Shown in pieces: positions 45,090 to 54,458 of a DNA stretch of 64,000 nt (its first letter is position 1; every line of letters starts with the position of its first letter). Below the pieces are notes generated by a model. The model did not search any database, was not told the origin of the DNA, and saw nothing but the letters and a program-made list of their open reading frames with translations. The DNA is taken from assembly GCF_020905295.1 (NCBI RefSeq), contig NZ_JAJJMM010000001.1:3100001-3164000 (forward strand), read 5' to 3'. The stretch is from Flavobacterium piscisymbiosum (GTDB lineage: Bacteria > Bacteroidota > Bacteroidia > Flavobacteriales > Flavobacteriaceae). The position numbers and the translations under genes were made by a program.

Positions 45090-46991
45090 ATGGAAGAAAA
45101 AAAATTTGATCTTAATTCAATCATTGGTTTTGTATTGATATTTGGAATTTTGGTTTGGATTATGTACCAAAACCAACCTTCTGATAAGGAAATTGCTGCT
45201 GAAAAAGCCAAGAAAGAATTAGTTGCCAAACAAGAAGCACAAGCAAAAACTGATAAGACTAAAACAGCTGTTTTACCAGTTGCTGCAACAACTCCGGGAG
45301 ATACAGTTCAGTTAGCGCAATTGCAAAAAACATTAGGTGGTTTTGCTTATTCGGCTACACTTCCTTCTGCAAAAGAAGGTTTTACAACTATCGAAAACGA
45401 TAAGATAAAACTAAAAATTGCTAACAAAGGTGGTTACATCGTTGAGGCAACCTTGAAAGAATTCAAAAGATTTGAGAAAAATTCAGGACAATTAGTAGAA
45501 TTAATCAAAGACAATAATTCTAATTTAAATATCCAGTTACAAACAACGGATAACAGAACTTTAAACTCTAAAGATTTATATTTTGAGCCAACACTGACTA
45601 AAAACGGTACAGATCAAATATTGACTATGCGTTTGAAAGCAGGTGCTAACGAATTTTTAGAATATAAATATGTATTAAAATCAAATGAATATTTAGTTGG
45701 TTTTGATATTCGTTCTCAAGGATTGAATAAAGTTTTAAATTCTTCTAAACCATTAGATTTACAATGGGATTTAAAAACATATAGAAACGAAAAAAGTATT
45801 TCTTATGAAAACCGTTATGCTGAAATTTATTATGAGCACGGAGATCATAAAATCAATTATGCAGGTTTAGGAAAGCATGAAGAAGATTCTGTTGATAAAG
45901 TTAGTTTTATAGCTTATAAACAGCACTTTTTTACTTCTATTCTTTTAACTGAAAAAGCATTTGAAAAAGCTAAATTAGAGTCTACTAATTTGGTGAATGA
46001 TGAAAAAATAGATACCATTTTTACTAAACAATTTAAAACGAACGTTCCTTTAGCATTTACTAATGGAGAAGTTGATTATAAAATGAGTTGGTATTTTGGA
46101 CCGGCTGATTACAAAGTTTTAAAATCATACGATAAAAATTTCGAAAAAATTATTCCATTAGGTTGGGGAATTTTCGGTTGGATCAACAAATGGATCTTTA
46201 TTCCTTTGTTCGGATTTTTAGCTTCATTTATTCCGTACGGAATTGCAATTATCATCTTTACGATTATCATCAAAATTGCGATGTCGCCAATTACGTATAA
46301 GTCTTTCTTGTCTCAGGCTAAGATGAAAGTTTTACGTCCGGAGATTACAGAATTGGGTGAAAAATTCAAAAAAGACCCAATGAAGAAACAACAGGAAACG
46401 ATGAAGTTGTACAACAAAGCAGGGGTAAACCCAATGGCAGGATGTATCCCGGCATTGATTCAGCTTCCGTTTATGTATGCGTCATTCCAGTTCTTCCCGT
46501 CGGCTTTTGAGTTAAGACAAAAAAGTTTCCTTTGGGCAGACGATCTATCATCATTTGATGCTGTTGTAAAATTACCATTCCACATTCCGTTATACGGAGA
46601 TCACATCAGTTTGTTCCCGATTTTGGCAGCAATCGCGATTTTTTTCTATATGAAAATGACTTCAGGAGATCAGCAAATGGCAGCGCCTCAGCAAGAAGGT
46701 ATGCCGGATATGGCTAAAATGATGAAAATCATGATTTATGTTTCGCCATTAATGATGTTAATTTTCTTCAATAGTTATGGTGCAGGTTTGAGTTTGTATA
46801 ACTTTATTTCAAACTTAATTACTATCGGAATTATGTTTGTTATTAAAAATTACATTGTTGATACAGATAAAATTCATGCTCAGATTCAGGAGAATAAATT
46901 AAAAGAGCCTAAAAAGCAAAACAAGTTTCAGCAACGTCTTCAGGAAGTGATGGAGCAACAGGAAGCTGCAAAAAAACAGAATAAAAAATAA
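45090..46991 (+). CDS. yidC: Membrane protein insertase YidC
   Basis: A 633-residue inner-membrane insertase. An N-terminal helix (about 10-26, IIGFVLIFGILVWIMYQNQ) is followed by a large periplasmic P1 domain (about 70-360). The conserved insertase core (about 370-600) includes SPITYKSFLSQAKMKVLRPE, the KMLYNKAGVNPMAGCIPALIQLPF-like segment and FNSYGAGLSLYNFISNL. The tail is Lys/Gln-rich, as expected for ribosome contact. It inserts membrane proteins with or without SecYEG. It lies 81 bp after pyrG, and a terminator follows. Confidence 0.95.
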   Translation: MEEKKFDLNSIIGFVLIFGILVWIMYQNQPSDKEIAAEKAKKELVAKQEAQAKTDKTKTAVLPVAATTPGDTVQLAQLQKTLGGFAYSATLPSAKEGFTTIENDKIKLKIANKGGYIVEATLKEFKRFEKNSGQLVELIKDNNSNLNIQLQTTDNRTLNSKDLYFEPTLTKNGTDQILTMRLKAGANEFLEYKYVLKSNEYLVGFDIRSQGLNKVLNSSKPLDLQWDLKTYRNEKSISYENRYAEIYYEHGDHKINYAGLGKHEEDSVDKVSFIAYKQHFFTSILLTEKAFEKAKLESTNLVNDEKIDTIFTKQFKTNVPLAFTNGEVDYKMSWYFGPADYKVLKSYDKNFEKIIPLGWGIFGWINKWIFIPLFGFLASFIPYGIAIIIFTIIIKIAMSPITYKSFLSQAKMKVLRPEITELGEKFKKDPMKKQQETMKLYNKAGVNPMAGCIPALIQLPFMYASFQFFPSAFELRQKSFLWADDLSSFDAVVKLPFHIPLYGDHISLFPILAAIAIFFYMKMTSGDQQMAAPQQEGMPDMAKMMKIMIYVSPLMMLIFFNSYGAGLSLYNFISNLITIGIMFVIKNYIVDTDKIHAQIQENKLKEPKKQNKFQQRLQEVMEQQEAAKKQNKK

Positions 46992-47003
46992 TAAGTTATT
47001 TAT

Positions 47004-47034
47004 AAAAAAAATCTCGATTCGTCGGGATTTTTTT
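47004..47034 (+). terminator. Terminator after yidC
   Basis: AAAAAAATCTCG (47004-47015) and CGGGATTTTTTT (47023-47034) pair with one G-T wobble and a 7-base loop, with a long T tract. The T tract overlaps a TATTTTTG word (47034-47041) that could be the -7 element of the next gene. Confidence 0.8.
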
Positions 47035-47090
47035 ATTTTTGAAACATACTTTATTAAAGTGAATTTCGTTAAAGTTTAAAATAAAATACA

Positions 47091-47807
47091 ATGATTTATA
47101 AAAAAATAATAATTGCATTACTTTTCTTAAATGCTGTTTTAGTATCGGCGCAGGACTTTAATAAAACAGATGCTAACGGAAAAAAAGACGGTGTTTGGAA
47201 AGGTGTTTACGAAGTTTCTAAACGTCAGCGTTATGAAGGAACTTTTGATCACGGAAAAGAAACCGGTATTTTTAAATTTTTTGATGATACTAAAAAAGGT
47301 GATGTTGTAGCAACACGTGATTTTACGGCTAATGACGGAAGTTCGTATACTATTTTTTATGATCAGAATAAAAATAAAGTAAGCGAAGGAAAAGAAGTTG
47401 GTAAAGCACGTGAGGGAGAATGGAAATATTATCACAAAGCTTCTAAAGTATTGATGACGCTTGAAAATTATAAAAATGGCAAATTAGCAGGTTTAAGAAC
47501 CGTTTATTATCCCAACTCAAAAATTGCCGAAGAAATGAATTATGTAAATGGTTCGAAAGAAGGAATCTATAAAAAATACGGTCAAAACGGAACTCTTTTA
47601 GAGCAAAGTACCTATAAAAATAATGAATACAACGGCGAGGCTGTCTTTTATGACGCAGATGGAGTTGTAGCATCAAAAGGAAAATTTGTAAACGGAAAAA
47701 AAGCAAATATGTGGCAGTTTTACTTAAAAGGTAAATTAACCAAAGAAGTCAATATGAGCGATCCGAAAAGTAGCTATCAGGTAGATTCGAAACCTAAAAT
47801 GAATTAG
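47091..47807 (+). CDS. Exported YwqK/MORN-type repeat protein
   Basis: A 238-residue protein with a signal peptide (FLNAVLVSAQ, about 20 residues). It then carries a chain of MORN-2-like repeats of 20-24 residues: GKKDGVWKGVYEVSKRQRYEG, GKETGIFKFFDD, GKAREGEWKYYHKASK, GKLAGLRTVYYPNSK, GSKEGIYKKYGQNG, NNEYNGEAVFYDADG and GKKANMWQFYLKGK. Such repeats form an elongated beta sheet. Related annotations call them YwqK antitoxin-like, but no toxin partner is here. In Bacteroidota these are envelope proteins of unknown job. Confidence 0.8.
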   Translation: MIYKKIIIALLFLNAVLVSAQDFNKTDANGKKDGVWKGVYEVSKRQRYEGTFDHGKETGIFKFFDDTKKGDVVATRDFTANDGSSYTIFYDQNKNKVSEGKEVGKAREGEWKYYHKASKVLMTLENYKNGKLAGLRTVYYPNSKIAEEMNYVNGSKEGIYKKYGQNGTLLEQSTYKNNEYNGEAVFYDADGVVASKGKFVNGKKANMWQFYLKGKLTKEVNMSDPKSSYQVDSKPKMN

Positions 47808-47874
47808 ATTTTTTTATTTATAAACTTATCTTTTAATTTAAATACTTAAGTTTATAGACTAAATATTAAACTCT

Positions 47875-48921
47875 ATGAAACTTAAAACTTTACTATTATT
47901 TTTATTTATCTCAAGTGCGTATGCATAAAATCAGCCTGATGCTGAGAAGTTTATAAATGAAGGTGTTGTCCTTCATGATAAAGGAGACTACAACGGGGCG
48001 ATTGATAAGTATAGTAAAGCTTTAGAAATTGATAAAAATAACTTGCTGGCATTATCTGAAAAAGCGATGTCACTAAACGCGGCAGGTAAATATGTGGAGT
48101 CAATCGATGTTTCTAAACATGCTATTTTAACCCATGCTAATGAAGATCTTAAAAATGTATATGTTAGTTATGCTAATGCATTAGATCATCTTAAAAAGAC
48201 TGATGAGGCATTAACTATTTACCAGGAAGGGATTCAAAAATATCCAAATTATTATCAATTGCAATTTAATAAAGGAATTTGCTATACTAATAGTAATCGA
48301 TATAGCGAAGCAATTCTTTGTTTTCAAAAATCTCTTCTTATCAATCCCAAACATGCAGGTTCTTTAAATGCTATTGGAATTCTGGAAATGGGCGAACATA
48401 GAATTCCTGCAATATTGGCTTTTTCAAGATTTTTAATTGTAGAACCTCAAACATCTCGATCTAAAAAGAATCTTGAAAATATAAAAAAATTATTGACGCA
48501 GGGAATTCAGAAAACCGGTGAAAAATCGATCACTATAAATATTAATTCTAATGTGCTGTCTGATTCTACTGGTATAAAAAAAGAAAATGATTTTTCACAA
48601 GCAGATTTGATTCTATCGATGGCTTCAGGTTTAGATTTTGATAAAAAAAATATTAAAAAAACAGAAGTTGAAAATTTTATCAGAAAGTTTGAGGTTATTT
48701 GTGCTTCACTTGAGGAAACAAAAAATAATAATTTTGGTTTTTACTGGGAAACCTTTGTTCCCTATTTTATTGAAATGAAAAATAAAAAATTCATTGAGGC
48801 TTTTGCTTACATTGCTTTTGTTGATTCAGAGAGCGAAGATGTTGCAAAATGGCATAAAAAAAATCAATCTGAATTAGATAAGTTTTATAATTGGTCAAAA
48901 GATTATAAGTGGAAAAATTAA
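47875..48921 (+). pseudogene. Exported TPR protein gene interrupted by an in-frame stop after the signal peptide
   Basis: Translation from the ATG at 47875 gives MKLKTLLLFLFISSAYA, a complete signal peptide. TAA (47926-47928) comes exactly at the expected cleavage site. The same frame then continues without a stop for 330 codons (NQPDAEKFINEGVVLHDKGD...). The TPR part covers roughly 25-170 (DKGDYNGAIDKYSKALEIDKNN, ALDHLKKTDEALTIYQEGIQKYP, FNKGICYTNSNRYSEAILCFQKSL). A further helical domain follows to the end. A CAA-to-TAA change (Gln after AYA) explains it. It is either a recent pseudogene or a sequencing error. A shorter TTG-started product from 48043 would lack the signal peptide. Confidence 0.8.
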
Positions 48922-49032
48922 TAGATAATAGATTTTTCGGGTTGCAAAATTTACAGCAAAGTAAAATCTTGAAAATTCGTGCAATTCGTGGCAAACTATT
49001 TTTTAAATTTGATTCACTAATACTTTGATTCA

Positions 49033-49590
49033 ATGGAATTAAACGAACTTATAGGGCGGTTTTTATTGTTGTTTTTCTCAATTCTGATTTTGTATTTTTT
49101 CTCTAACAGAAAAGATAATGAAACTATAAATCCGTTGATGGTTATTGTTGGTCTTTGTACTTTTTCGCTTTGTTATTTGTTTACCAAAATCGAAATAGGA
49201 GTGGGGATAGGATTCGGGTTATTTGCGATTTTCTCTATATTAAGATTTAGAACCCAATCTTTTACTGTAAATGCAATTATTTTTCTTTTTGCCACGATAA
49301 CACTCTCGATTTTAGATATAATGTATCCGTACGAAAAGATCGAAGTTTTGTTGTTTTTTCAATTAATTATTATTGGATTTTACATTGCCGCTTCCATTTT
49401 GGTCAGTAAAAAAATCTCTAAGTATTTGAATGTAGTCGATGTAAAAATTCCTTTGGAAGGAGATTTTTCATTAAACAATCAAAACATTCGAAAATCGATT
49501 CAGCAAAAGATAAATGTTGAGGATTTTGATTTTAAAATTGTGCTGATCAATACCGTTTCTAACGAAATCGACCTTTTGGTTTATTATTGA
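49033..49590 (+). CDS. DUF4956 family membrane protein
   Basis: A 185-residue protein with four or five hydrophobic segments in the first 130 residues (about 10-25, 37-51, 54-70, 78-96 and 104-124). A cytoplasmic alpha/beta-like tail follows (about 130-185, VVDVKIPLEGDFSLNNQNIRKSIQQKINVEDFDFKIV). The layout GVGIGFGLFAIFSILRFRTQSF is typical of DUF4956, which elsewhere often sits next to a polyphosphate-polymerase (VTC-like) gene; none is here. Its stop codon abuts the stop of the convergent gene at 49591 with no spacer. Confidence 0.8.
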   Translation: MELNELIGRFLLLFFSILILYFFSNRKDNETINPLMVIVGLCTFSLCYLFTKIEIGVGIGFGLFAIFSILRFRTQSFTVNAIIFLFATITLSILDIMYPYEKIEVLLFFQLIIIGFYIAASILVSKKISKYLNVVDVKIPLEGDFSLNNQNIRKSIQQKINVEDFDFKIVLINTVSNEIDLLVYY

Positions 49591-51486
49591 TTATTCATTA
49601 AAGGGTCTGACTTGTTTGATGTATAAATCCCTGTTTTTGCCCACAATTTTAAATTCGATATCAACCGGATGATATCTGTTTTTTCTCCAGTAACGATACA
49701 TTTTAGCTTCAATTTTTTGGCTTACAAGAAAAAGCCGACTCATCTCTTTACGGCTCAATAAAGGCTCATTGTTGTTTAAATTAGAGTTCGAAGTATAATC
49801 AATATCAAAATCGTCATCATCAGTTCCCATATTAAAATGATACGCAACAAATTGTTCGCAAACTTCTCCTTTTTCCGGTTTTACAACTGAGTTTTCTCCT
49901 TTTTGAATGTTCACCGTAATGCCCGGAAAGTTTTTACGGAAAATGTTTTTGGTAATTATTACGCCATTTGCGAGTTCATCCGGAAAAGAACGATGGACTA
50001 AAACTCCCATGGCAATATTTCTTTGGTCAATACCAAAAAGTTCTCTTTCTCCATAAGAGCCCTCATTCCATACACTGGCCCACACTTGTTTAATCGCTTT
50101 TTCGAAGGTTTTCACGCTGTCGCCTACAATTCCGGTTTTTGAGTCGTATAAACCTGCGCCATTAAAATCATCTAAATCTTCGGCATTGGTTGAAGAACGG
50201 AATCGGAAGTTTTTGAAAGAAGCATTTTTAAAGGTCTCATTTAGCTTTGCTATTAATTGAGGATTGATAGGTTCTTTTTTTATGGCATCCCTGATTTTTT
50301 TTAATTGTTGCTTTACCCAAACTGCCGAATCTTTATGTGTGTTTGCTAAAAGCTCATTAATCAAAGGTGAAATAGATTTACTTTGAACGTGCTTTATATA
50401 AAAATAAAAGGGAATTGCATGCGTGTTTTCAGGTGTTTTGAATTGAATATCTTTAGAAATTGCAATTAAATACGCTAAGTTTTGCGCTTTTGAACCAATA
50501 TAATTAATTCCGTTTTTAGGTATTTTACTGAGATCTACCATCGAAGTTACAGTGGTGTCAATAATGAGTTTTTTCTTTTTTGTATTGGCTTTTTGAACAA
50601 TTTTTTTATTGGTTTCTTTAACGTAAAAAGTATCGATTTCTATCTTTAGCTCTACTTTTCTACCCAATAATCTTTTAAGGTTATTGTCTTTTAATGCATT
50701 TGTATAAGCCATAATCGGAATCTTTCGGTTTTTGCCCAAAAGTACCAAATGGCTTAAGGGTGTCTGAAGTTCATTAACAATTATTCCTCTTACATTAGGC
50801 AAAATATCCGGTGTTCCGTCTACAATTATAATTTCGTCAGAATTTGGTTTTGTACTTTCGAGATCCTTTAGTTTATATTGTTTCAGGATTCCAACATTGC
50901 TTCCGGAAACTACTTCCTGATAGGTTATTTCATTAAAAATAAAATCTGATTTCACGCAAGGAATTTTAAATTTATTCTGTTGAAACCATTCCATCTTTTC
51001 GGGATTATTCAAATAGAATTTCAAATTAGAACCTATAAAAGTCGATTGTACGATTAAATTATAAAAGCGCTCAATCAGGGCAATTGGCATATGATCTGAA
51101 GCTGCCAATTCGAAAACCCACTTATCAGTTCCTTTAATATGATTTAGATTTCCCAGCAAATAATTCCTGTTTTTATCGGTATCACTGTAATTTTCATTAT
51201 TAAAAATTTCAAGATCCTGGCTGTAGCTTAAGTAGTTGGTGACAAAATCATAATGTAGCGGAATCAATGTACTATCGAAGTAATACATTTTTTGTTTTTT
51301 TAGATCGTAAACAATTTTTACCGATTCGATATTCGAAAATTTGTCTGATAACGGTTTACCTCTAAACGCCTTATAAGCTTCATAATTAGACAAAGTAGCG
51401 CTGTATCTTTGTGCATTTAAAGAAGTTACGATAAGCAAAAAAATAAAACTACAAATGTATTTGTACATGACATTTTTATTGATCAT
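49591..51486 (-). CDS. Exported PEP/pyruvate-binding (PEP synthase-like) protein
   Basis: A 631-residue protein with a signal peptide (FIFLLIVTSLNAQ, to about residue 26; Met7 at 51468 is an alternative start). After a unique N-terminal region comes the phosphohistidine mobile domain with QTPLSHLVLLGKN (His246). Then follows an ATP-grasp PEP/pyruvate-binding domain (about 320-631, FRFRSSTNAEDLDDFNGAGLYDS, SVWNEGSYGERELFGID, DIEFKIVGKNRDLYIKQVRP). In PEP synthase and PPDK the ATP-grasp domain comes first and the enzyme is cytoplasmic. Here the order is reversed and the protein is exported to a compartment without known ATP. Function unknown. Confidence 0.8.
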   Translation of the reverse strand: MINKNVMYKYICSFIFLLIVTSLNAQRYSATLSNYEAYKAFRGKPLSDKFSNIESVKIVYDLKKQKMYYFDSTLIPLHYDFVTNYLSYSQDLEIFNNENYSDTDKNRNYLLGNLNHIKGTDKWVFELAASDHMPIALIERFYNLIVQSTFIGSNLKFYLNNPEKMEWFQQNKFKIPCVKSDFIFNEITYQEVVSGSNVGILKQYKLKDLESTKPNSDEIIIVDGTPDILPNVRGIIVNELQTPLSHLVLLGKNRKIPIMAYTNALKDNNLKRLLGRKVELKIEIDTFYVKETNKKIVQKANTKKKKLIIDTTVTSMVDLSKIPKNGINYIGSKAQNLAYLIAISKDIQFKTPENTHAIPFYFYIKHVQSKSISPLINELLANTHKDSAVWVKQQLKKIRDAIKKEPINPQLIAKLNETFKNASFKNFRFRSSTNAEDLDDFNGAGLYDSKTGIVGDSVKTFEKAIKQVWASVWNEGSYGERELFGIDQRNIAMGVLVHRSFPDELANGVIITKNIFRKNFPGITVNIQKGENSVVKPEKGEVCEQFVAYHFNMGTDDDDFDIDYTSNSNLNNNEPLLSRKEMSRLFLVSQKIEAKMYRYWRKNRYHPVDIEFKIVGKNRDLYIKQVRPFNE

Positions 51487-51574
51487 TAAAAGTAATTAAA
51501 AAAAGCAATCAATTTTATCTACCATGCCATTATATAAACTAATGAAAACTACCGCTATTATCAAAAATAGGACT

Positions 51575-51582
51575 TATCTTTG
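51575..51582 (+). promoter_or_regulatory. mnmA promoter -7 element
   Basis: TATCTTTG matches TAnnTTTG and is followed by GCACCCTTG, a context frequent at flavobacterial starts. It lies 29 bp before the mnmA ATG. No TTG is at the standard -33 distance. Confidence 0.5.
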
Positions 51583-51611
51583 CACCCTTGTAAAAATATA
51601 AACGATTTAGA

Positions 51612-52799
51612 ATGAAACGTGTAGTTGTTGGACTTTCCGGTGGAGTAGATTCGAGTGTTGCTGCTTATTTATTGCAACAGCAAGGATACGAAGTTATTGG
51701 CCTTTTTATGAAAAACTGGCATGATGATTCGGTTACTATTTCTAATGAATGTCCTTGGTTAGAGGATAGTAATGATGCTTTATTAGTAGCTGAAAAACTC
51801 GGAATACCGTTTCAAACTGTCGATTTAAGCGAAGAATACAAAGAAAAAATCGTTGATTATATGTTCAACGAATACGAAAAAGGGAGAACTCCAAATCCTG
51901 ACGTACTTTGTAATCGCGAAATCAAATTTGATGTATTCATGAAAATTGCTTTAAGTCTTGGTGCTGATTACGTAGCAACGGGTCATTATTGTCAAAAAAA
52001 TGAAATCGAAGTAGATGGAAAACCTGTTTACCAATTGATTGCCGGTGCTGACAATAACAAAGATCAATCGTATTTTTTATGTCAGTTGTCTCAGGATCAG
52101 TTGGCGAAATCTTTATTCCCAATTGGTGCTTTAACAAAACCTGAAGTACGTGAAATCGCTGCCGAGATGGATTTAGTAACAGCCGAAAAGAAAGATTCAC
52201 AAGGATTATGTTTTATTGGGAAAGTTCGTTTACCGGAATTCCTGCAACAAAAATTGCAGCCTAAAGACGGTAAAATTGTTCAGATTGATAAAAACGATCC
52301 AATTTACGCTATCGAAAAACCTGCTGGATTATCGTTGCAGGAAGAACTGAAATTAGAAGCTAAAAAACGTGATTATCTTCCAACAATGGGTAAAGTAGTG
52401 GGCAAACATCAGGGAGCGCATTATTTTACAGTGGGACAACGTAAAGGTTTGAATGTAGGCGGAACAACAGATCCGTTATTTATCATCGCTACAGACGTTG
52501 AAACCAATACCATTTATACAGGTCTAACAAGTCAGCATCCTGGATTGTTTAAAAAAGCTTTGTTTATAGAAAAATCTGAAGTACACTGGATTCGTACTGA
52601 TTTGGCTTTGCAAGTTGGTGAAACTATGGAAGTAATGGTGAGAATTCGTTACCGCCAGCCTTTACAAAAAGCAACCTTACACCAATTTGAAGACGGAATG
52701 TATATTGAATTTGAAGAGCCACAATCAGCAATTACTGAAGGTCAGTTTGCGGCTTGGTATTTCGATAATGAATTAGTTGGTTCGGGAGTAATTTCTTAG
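51612..52799 (+). CDS. mnmA: tRNA-specific 2-thiouridylase MnmA
   Basis: A 395-residue enzyme that makes 2-thiouridine at the wobble position (U34) of tRNA for Lys, Glu and Gln. The PP-loop is [12 protein letters not shown] (7-18). The catalytic Cys100 is in [14 protein letters not shown] and the second Cys200 in SQGLCFIG; these form the persulfide pair. [14 protein letters not shown] marks the central domain, and a beta-barrel lies at the C-terminus. Length is normal, with a slightly longer insert around 225-255. The gene is followed by the subtilase gene at 45 bp. Confidence 0.96.
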   Translation: MKRVVVGLSGGVDSSVAAYLLQQQGYEVIGLFMKNWHDDSVTISNECPWLEDSNDALLVAEKLGIPFQTVDLSEEYKEKIVDYMFNEYEKGRTPNPDVLCNREIKFDVFMKIALSLGADYVATGHYCQKNEIEVDGKPVYQLIAGADNNKDQSYFLCQLSQDQLAKSLFPIGALTKPEVREIAAEMDLVTAEKKDSQGLCFIGKVRLPEFLQQKLQPKDGKIVQIDKNDPIYAIEKPAGLSLQEELKLEAKKRDYLPTMGKVVGKHQGAHYFTVGQRKGLNVGGTTDPLFIIATDVETNTIYTGLTSQHPGLFKKALFIEKSEVHWIRTDLALQVGETMEVMVRIRYRQPLQKATLHQFEDGMYIEFEEPQSAITEGQFAAWYFDNELVGSGVIS

Positions 52800-52844
52800 C
52801 TTTATACTTTTTTACAAAGGTTTTGCCTTTTAAAAAAGTAAACT

Positions 52845-54446
52845 ATGAAGTGTTATTTTACGTTTCTTTTATTGGCGTTTTGTTCTGTGATGTTTTCGCA
52901 AGAAGATGCGTGGGTTTATTTTAAAGATAAGCCAAGTGCACAAACGTATTTAGATAATCCATTAACGATGCTTACGCAACGTGCGCTGGATCGAAGAACC
53001 AATCAGAATATTCCCTTAAATCTTACCGATGTTCCTTTAGAAGCGACCTATGTCAATCAGGTCAAACTAAGTTCAGGAATAACTGTAATGGCACAATCGA
53101 AATGGTTGAATGCGCTTCATATTCGCGGAACTCAAAACAATATTTTATCTTTAAAAACATTATCATTTGTAGATAAAGTAGTTTTTGCGAATAAAAACCT
53201 CAATACAACTTCTAAAAAAGTTTCAGAAAATCAGGTCTTTCAATCAAAAGATAATCTCAAAACAACAATCAATTATAGTTACGGATCTTCTTCCAACCAG
53301 ATTCAAATGCTTAACGGTCAGGTTTTGCATCAACAAAATTATACTGGTTCAGGAAAAATAATAGCCGTTTTGGATGCTGGTTTTCCGGGAGTGAATACGG
53401 CTCAGCCTTTCAAGAAACTTATCGATAACCATCAAATTTTAGGCGGTTACGATTTTGTGAATAGAAACAATGATTTCTATACTGGCGATGACCATGGGAC
53501 AATGGTACTTTCTACAATGGGCGGTTACAAAGAAAATGCTTTAGTAGGTACTGCTCCTGACGCTAATTATTACTTATTTATTACGGAATACGATCCTACA
53601 GAAAACCCTGTAGAAGAATCGTATTGGGTCGAAGCGGCAGAGGAGGCAGATCGTTTGGGAGTTGATATTATTACGACTTCTTTAGGGTATTTTGGTTTTG
53701 ATAATGCCAATTATAGTCATACTTACAGTGATATGAATGGTACGACGAATTTTATTTCGCGTGGTGCCGAAATTGCTTTTAGTAAAGGAATTGTAGTAGT
53801 GGCTTCGGCAGGAAATGAAGGAAATACAGCAGAACCTCATGTAGGTGCTCCGGCAGATGCTGTTTCTGTGATTACAGTTGGTGCTGTTACGGGGTCAAAA
53901 ACAAAGTCGCCTTTTAGTTCTATTGGACCAAGTTATGACTTAAGAATTAAACCCGATGTTATGGCGCAGGGAACTGCTGCTGTAATCTCTGATATCGCAG
54001 GAAATATCACAACGGTGAACGGAACTTCGTTTTCGTGCCCAATTATGGCGGGAATGATTGCTTGTTTATGGCAGGCTTTTCCGTCGAAAACGAATAAAGA
54101 AATCAGGCAAATGGTGCTGCAATCTTCAGACCGATATGCTAATCCTGATAATAATTATGGTTACGGAATTCCAAATTTTGGGATGACTTTAGGAGTAGAA
54201 GACTATAAAACCTCAGTTTCTGTTTTTTCTGTATTTCCTAATCCGGCTCAAACTACAGTTTCTTTTTTGTTTGAAAATAATGCAGCTTCTGTTTCAATTT
54301 ACTCAGTTTTGGGTCAAAAAATAATCGAAAAACAAATTACCAGTCAAAATCCGATTCTTTCTGTTGAAGCTTTAAAAAGCGGACTCTATTTTTATACTTT
54401 TGATGCTGATGGTTTGCACAAAACAGGAAAGATTATCAAACAATAA
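52845..54446 (+). CDS. Subtilisin-like serine protease (S8) secreted by the type IX system
   Basis: A 533-residue protein with a signal peptide (FCSVMFSQ, about 19 residues), a propeptide-like region (about 20-160) and a peptidase S8 domain. The triad is Asp177 (IAVLDAGFPG), His217 (DDHGTMVLS) and Ser395 (NGTSFSCPIMAG), with the oxyanion Asn324 (SAGNEG). The last 70 residues (VFPNPAQTTVSFLFENNA... SGLYFYTFDADGLHKTGKII) are a type A T9SS C-terminal sorting domain. The enzyme should pass the outer membrane via type IX secretion and be attached to the surface or released. It is a secreted protein-degrading enzyme. Confidence 0.94.
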   Translation: MKCYFTFLLLAFCSVMFSQEDAWVYFKDKPSAQTYLDNPLTMLTQRALDRRTNQNIPLNLTDVPLEATYVNQVKLSSGITVMAQSKWLNALHIRGTQNNILSLKTLSFVDKVVFANKNLNTTSKKVSENQVFQSKDNLKTTINYSYGSSSNQIQMLNGQVLHQQNYTGSGKIIAVLDAGFPGVNTAQPFKKLIDNHQILGGYDFVNRNNDFYTGDDHGTMVLSTMGGYKENALVGTAPDANYYLFITEYDPTENPVEESYWVEAAEEADRLGVDIITTSLGYFGFDNANYSHTYSDMNGTTNFISRGAEIAFSKGIVVVASAGNEGNTAEPHVGAPADAVSVITVGAVTGSKTKSPFSSIGPSYDLRIKPDVMAQGTAAVISDIAGNITTVNGTSFSCPIMAGMIACLWQAFPSKTNKEIRQMVLQSSDRYANPDNNYGYGIPNFGMTLGVEDYKTSVSVFSVFPNPAQTTVSFLFENNAASVSIYSVLGQKIIEKQITSQNPILSVEALKSGLYFYTFDADGLHKTGKIIKQ

Positions 54447-54458
54447 TTACATTTTTGA

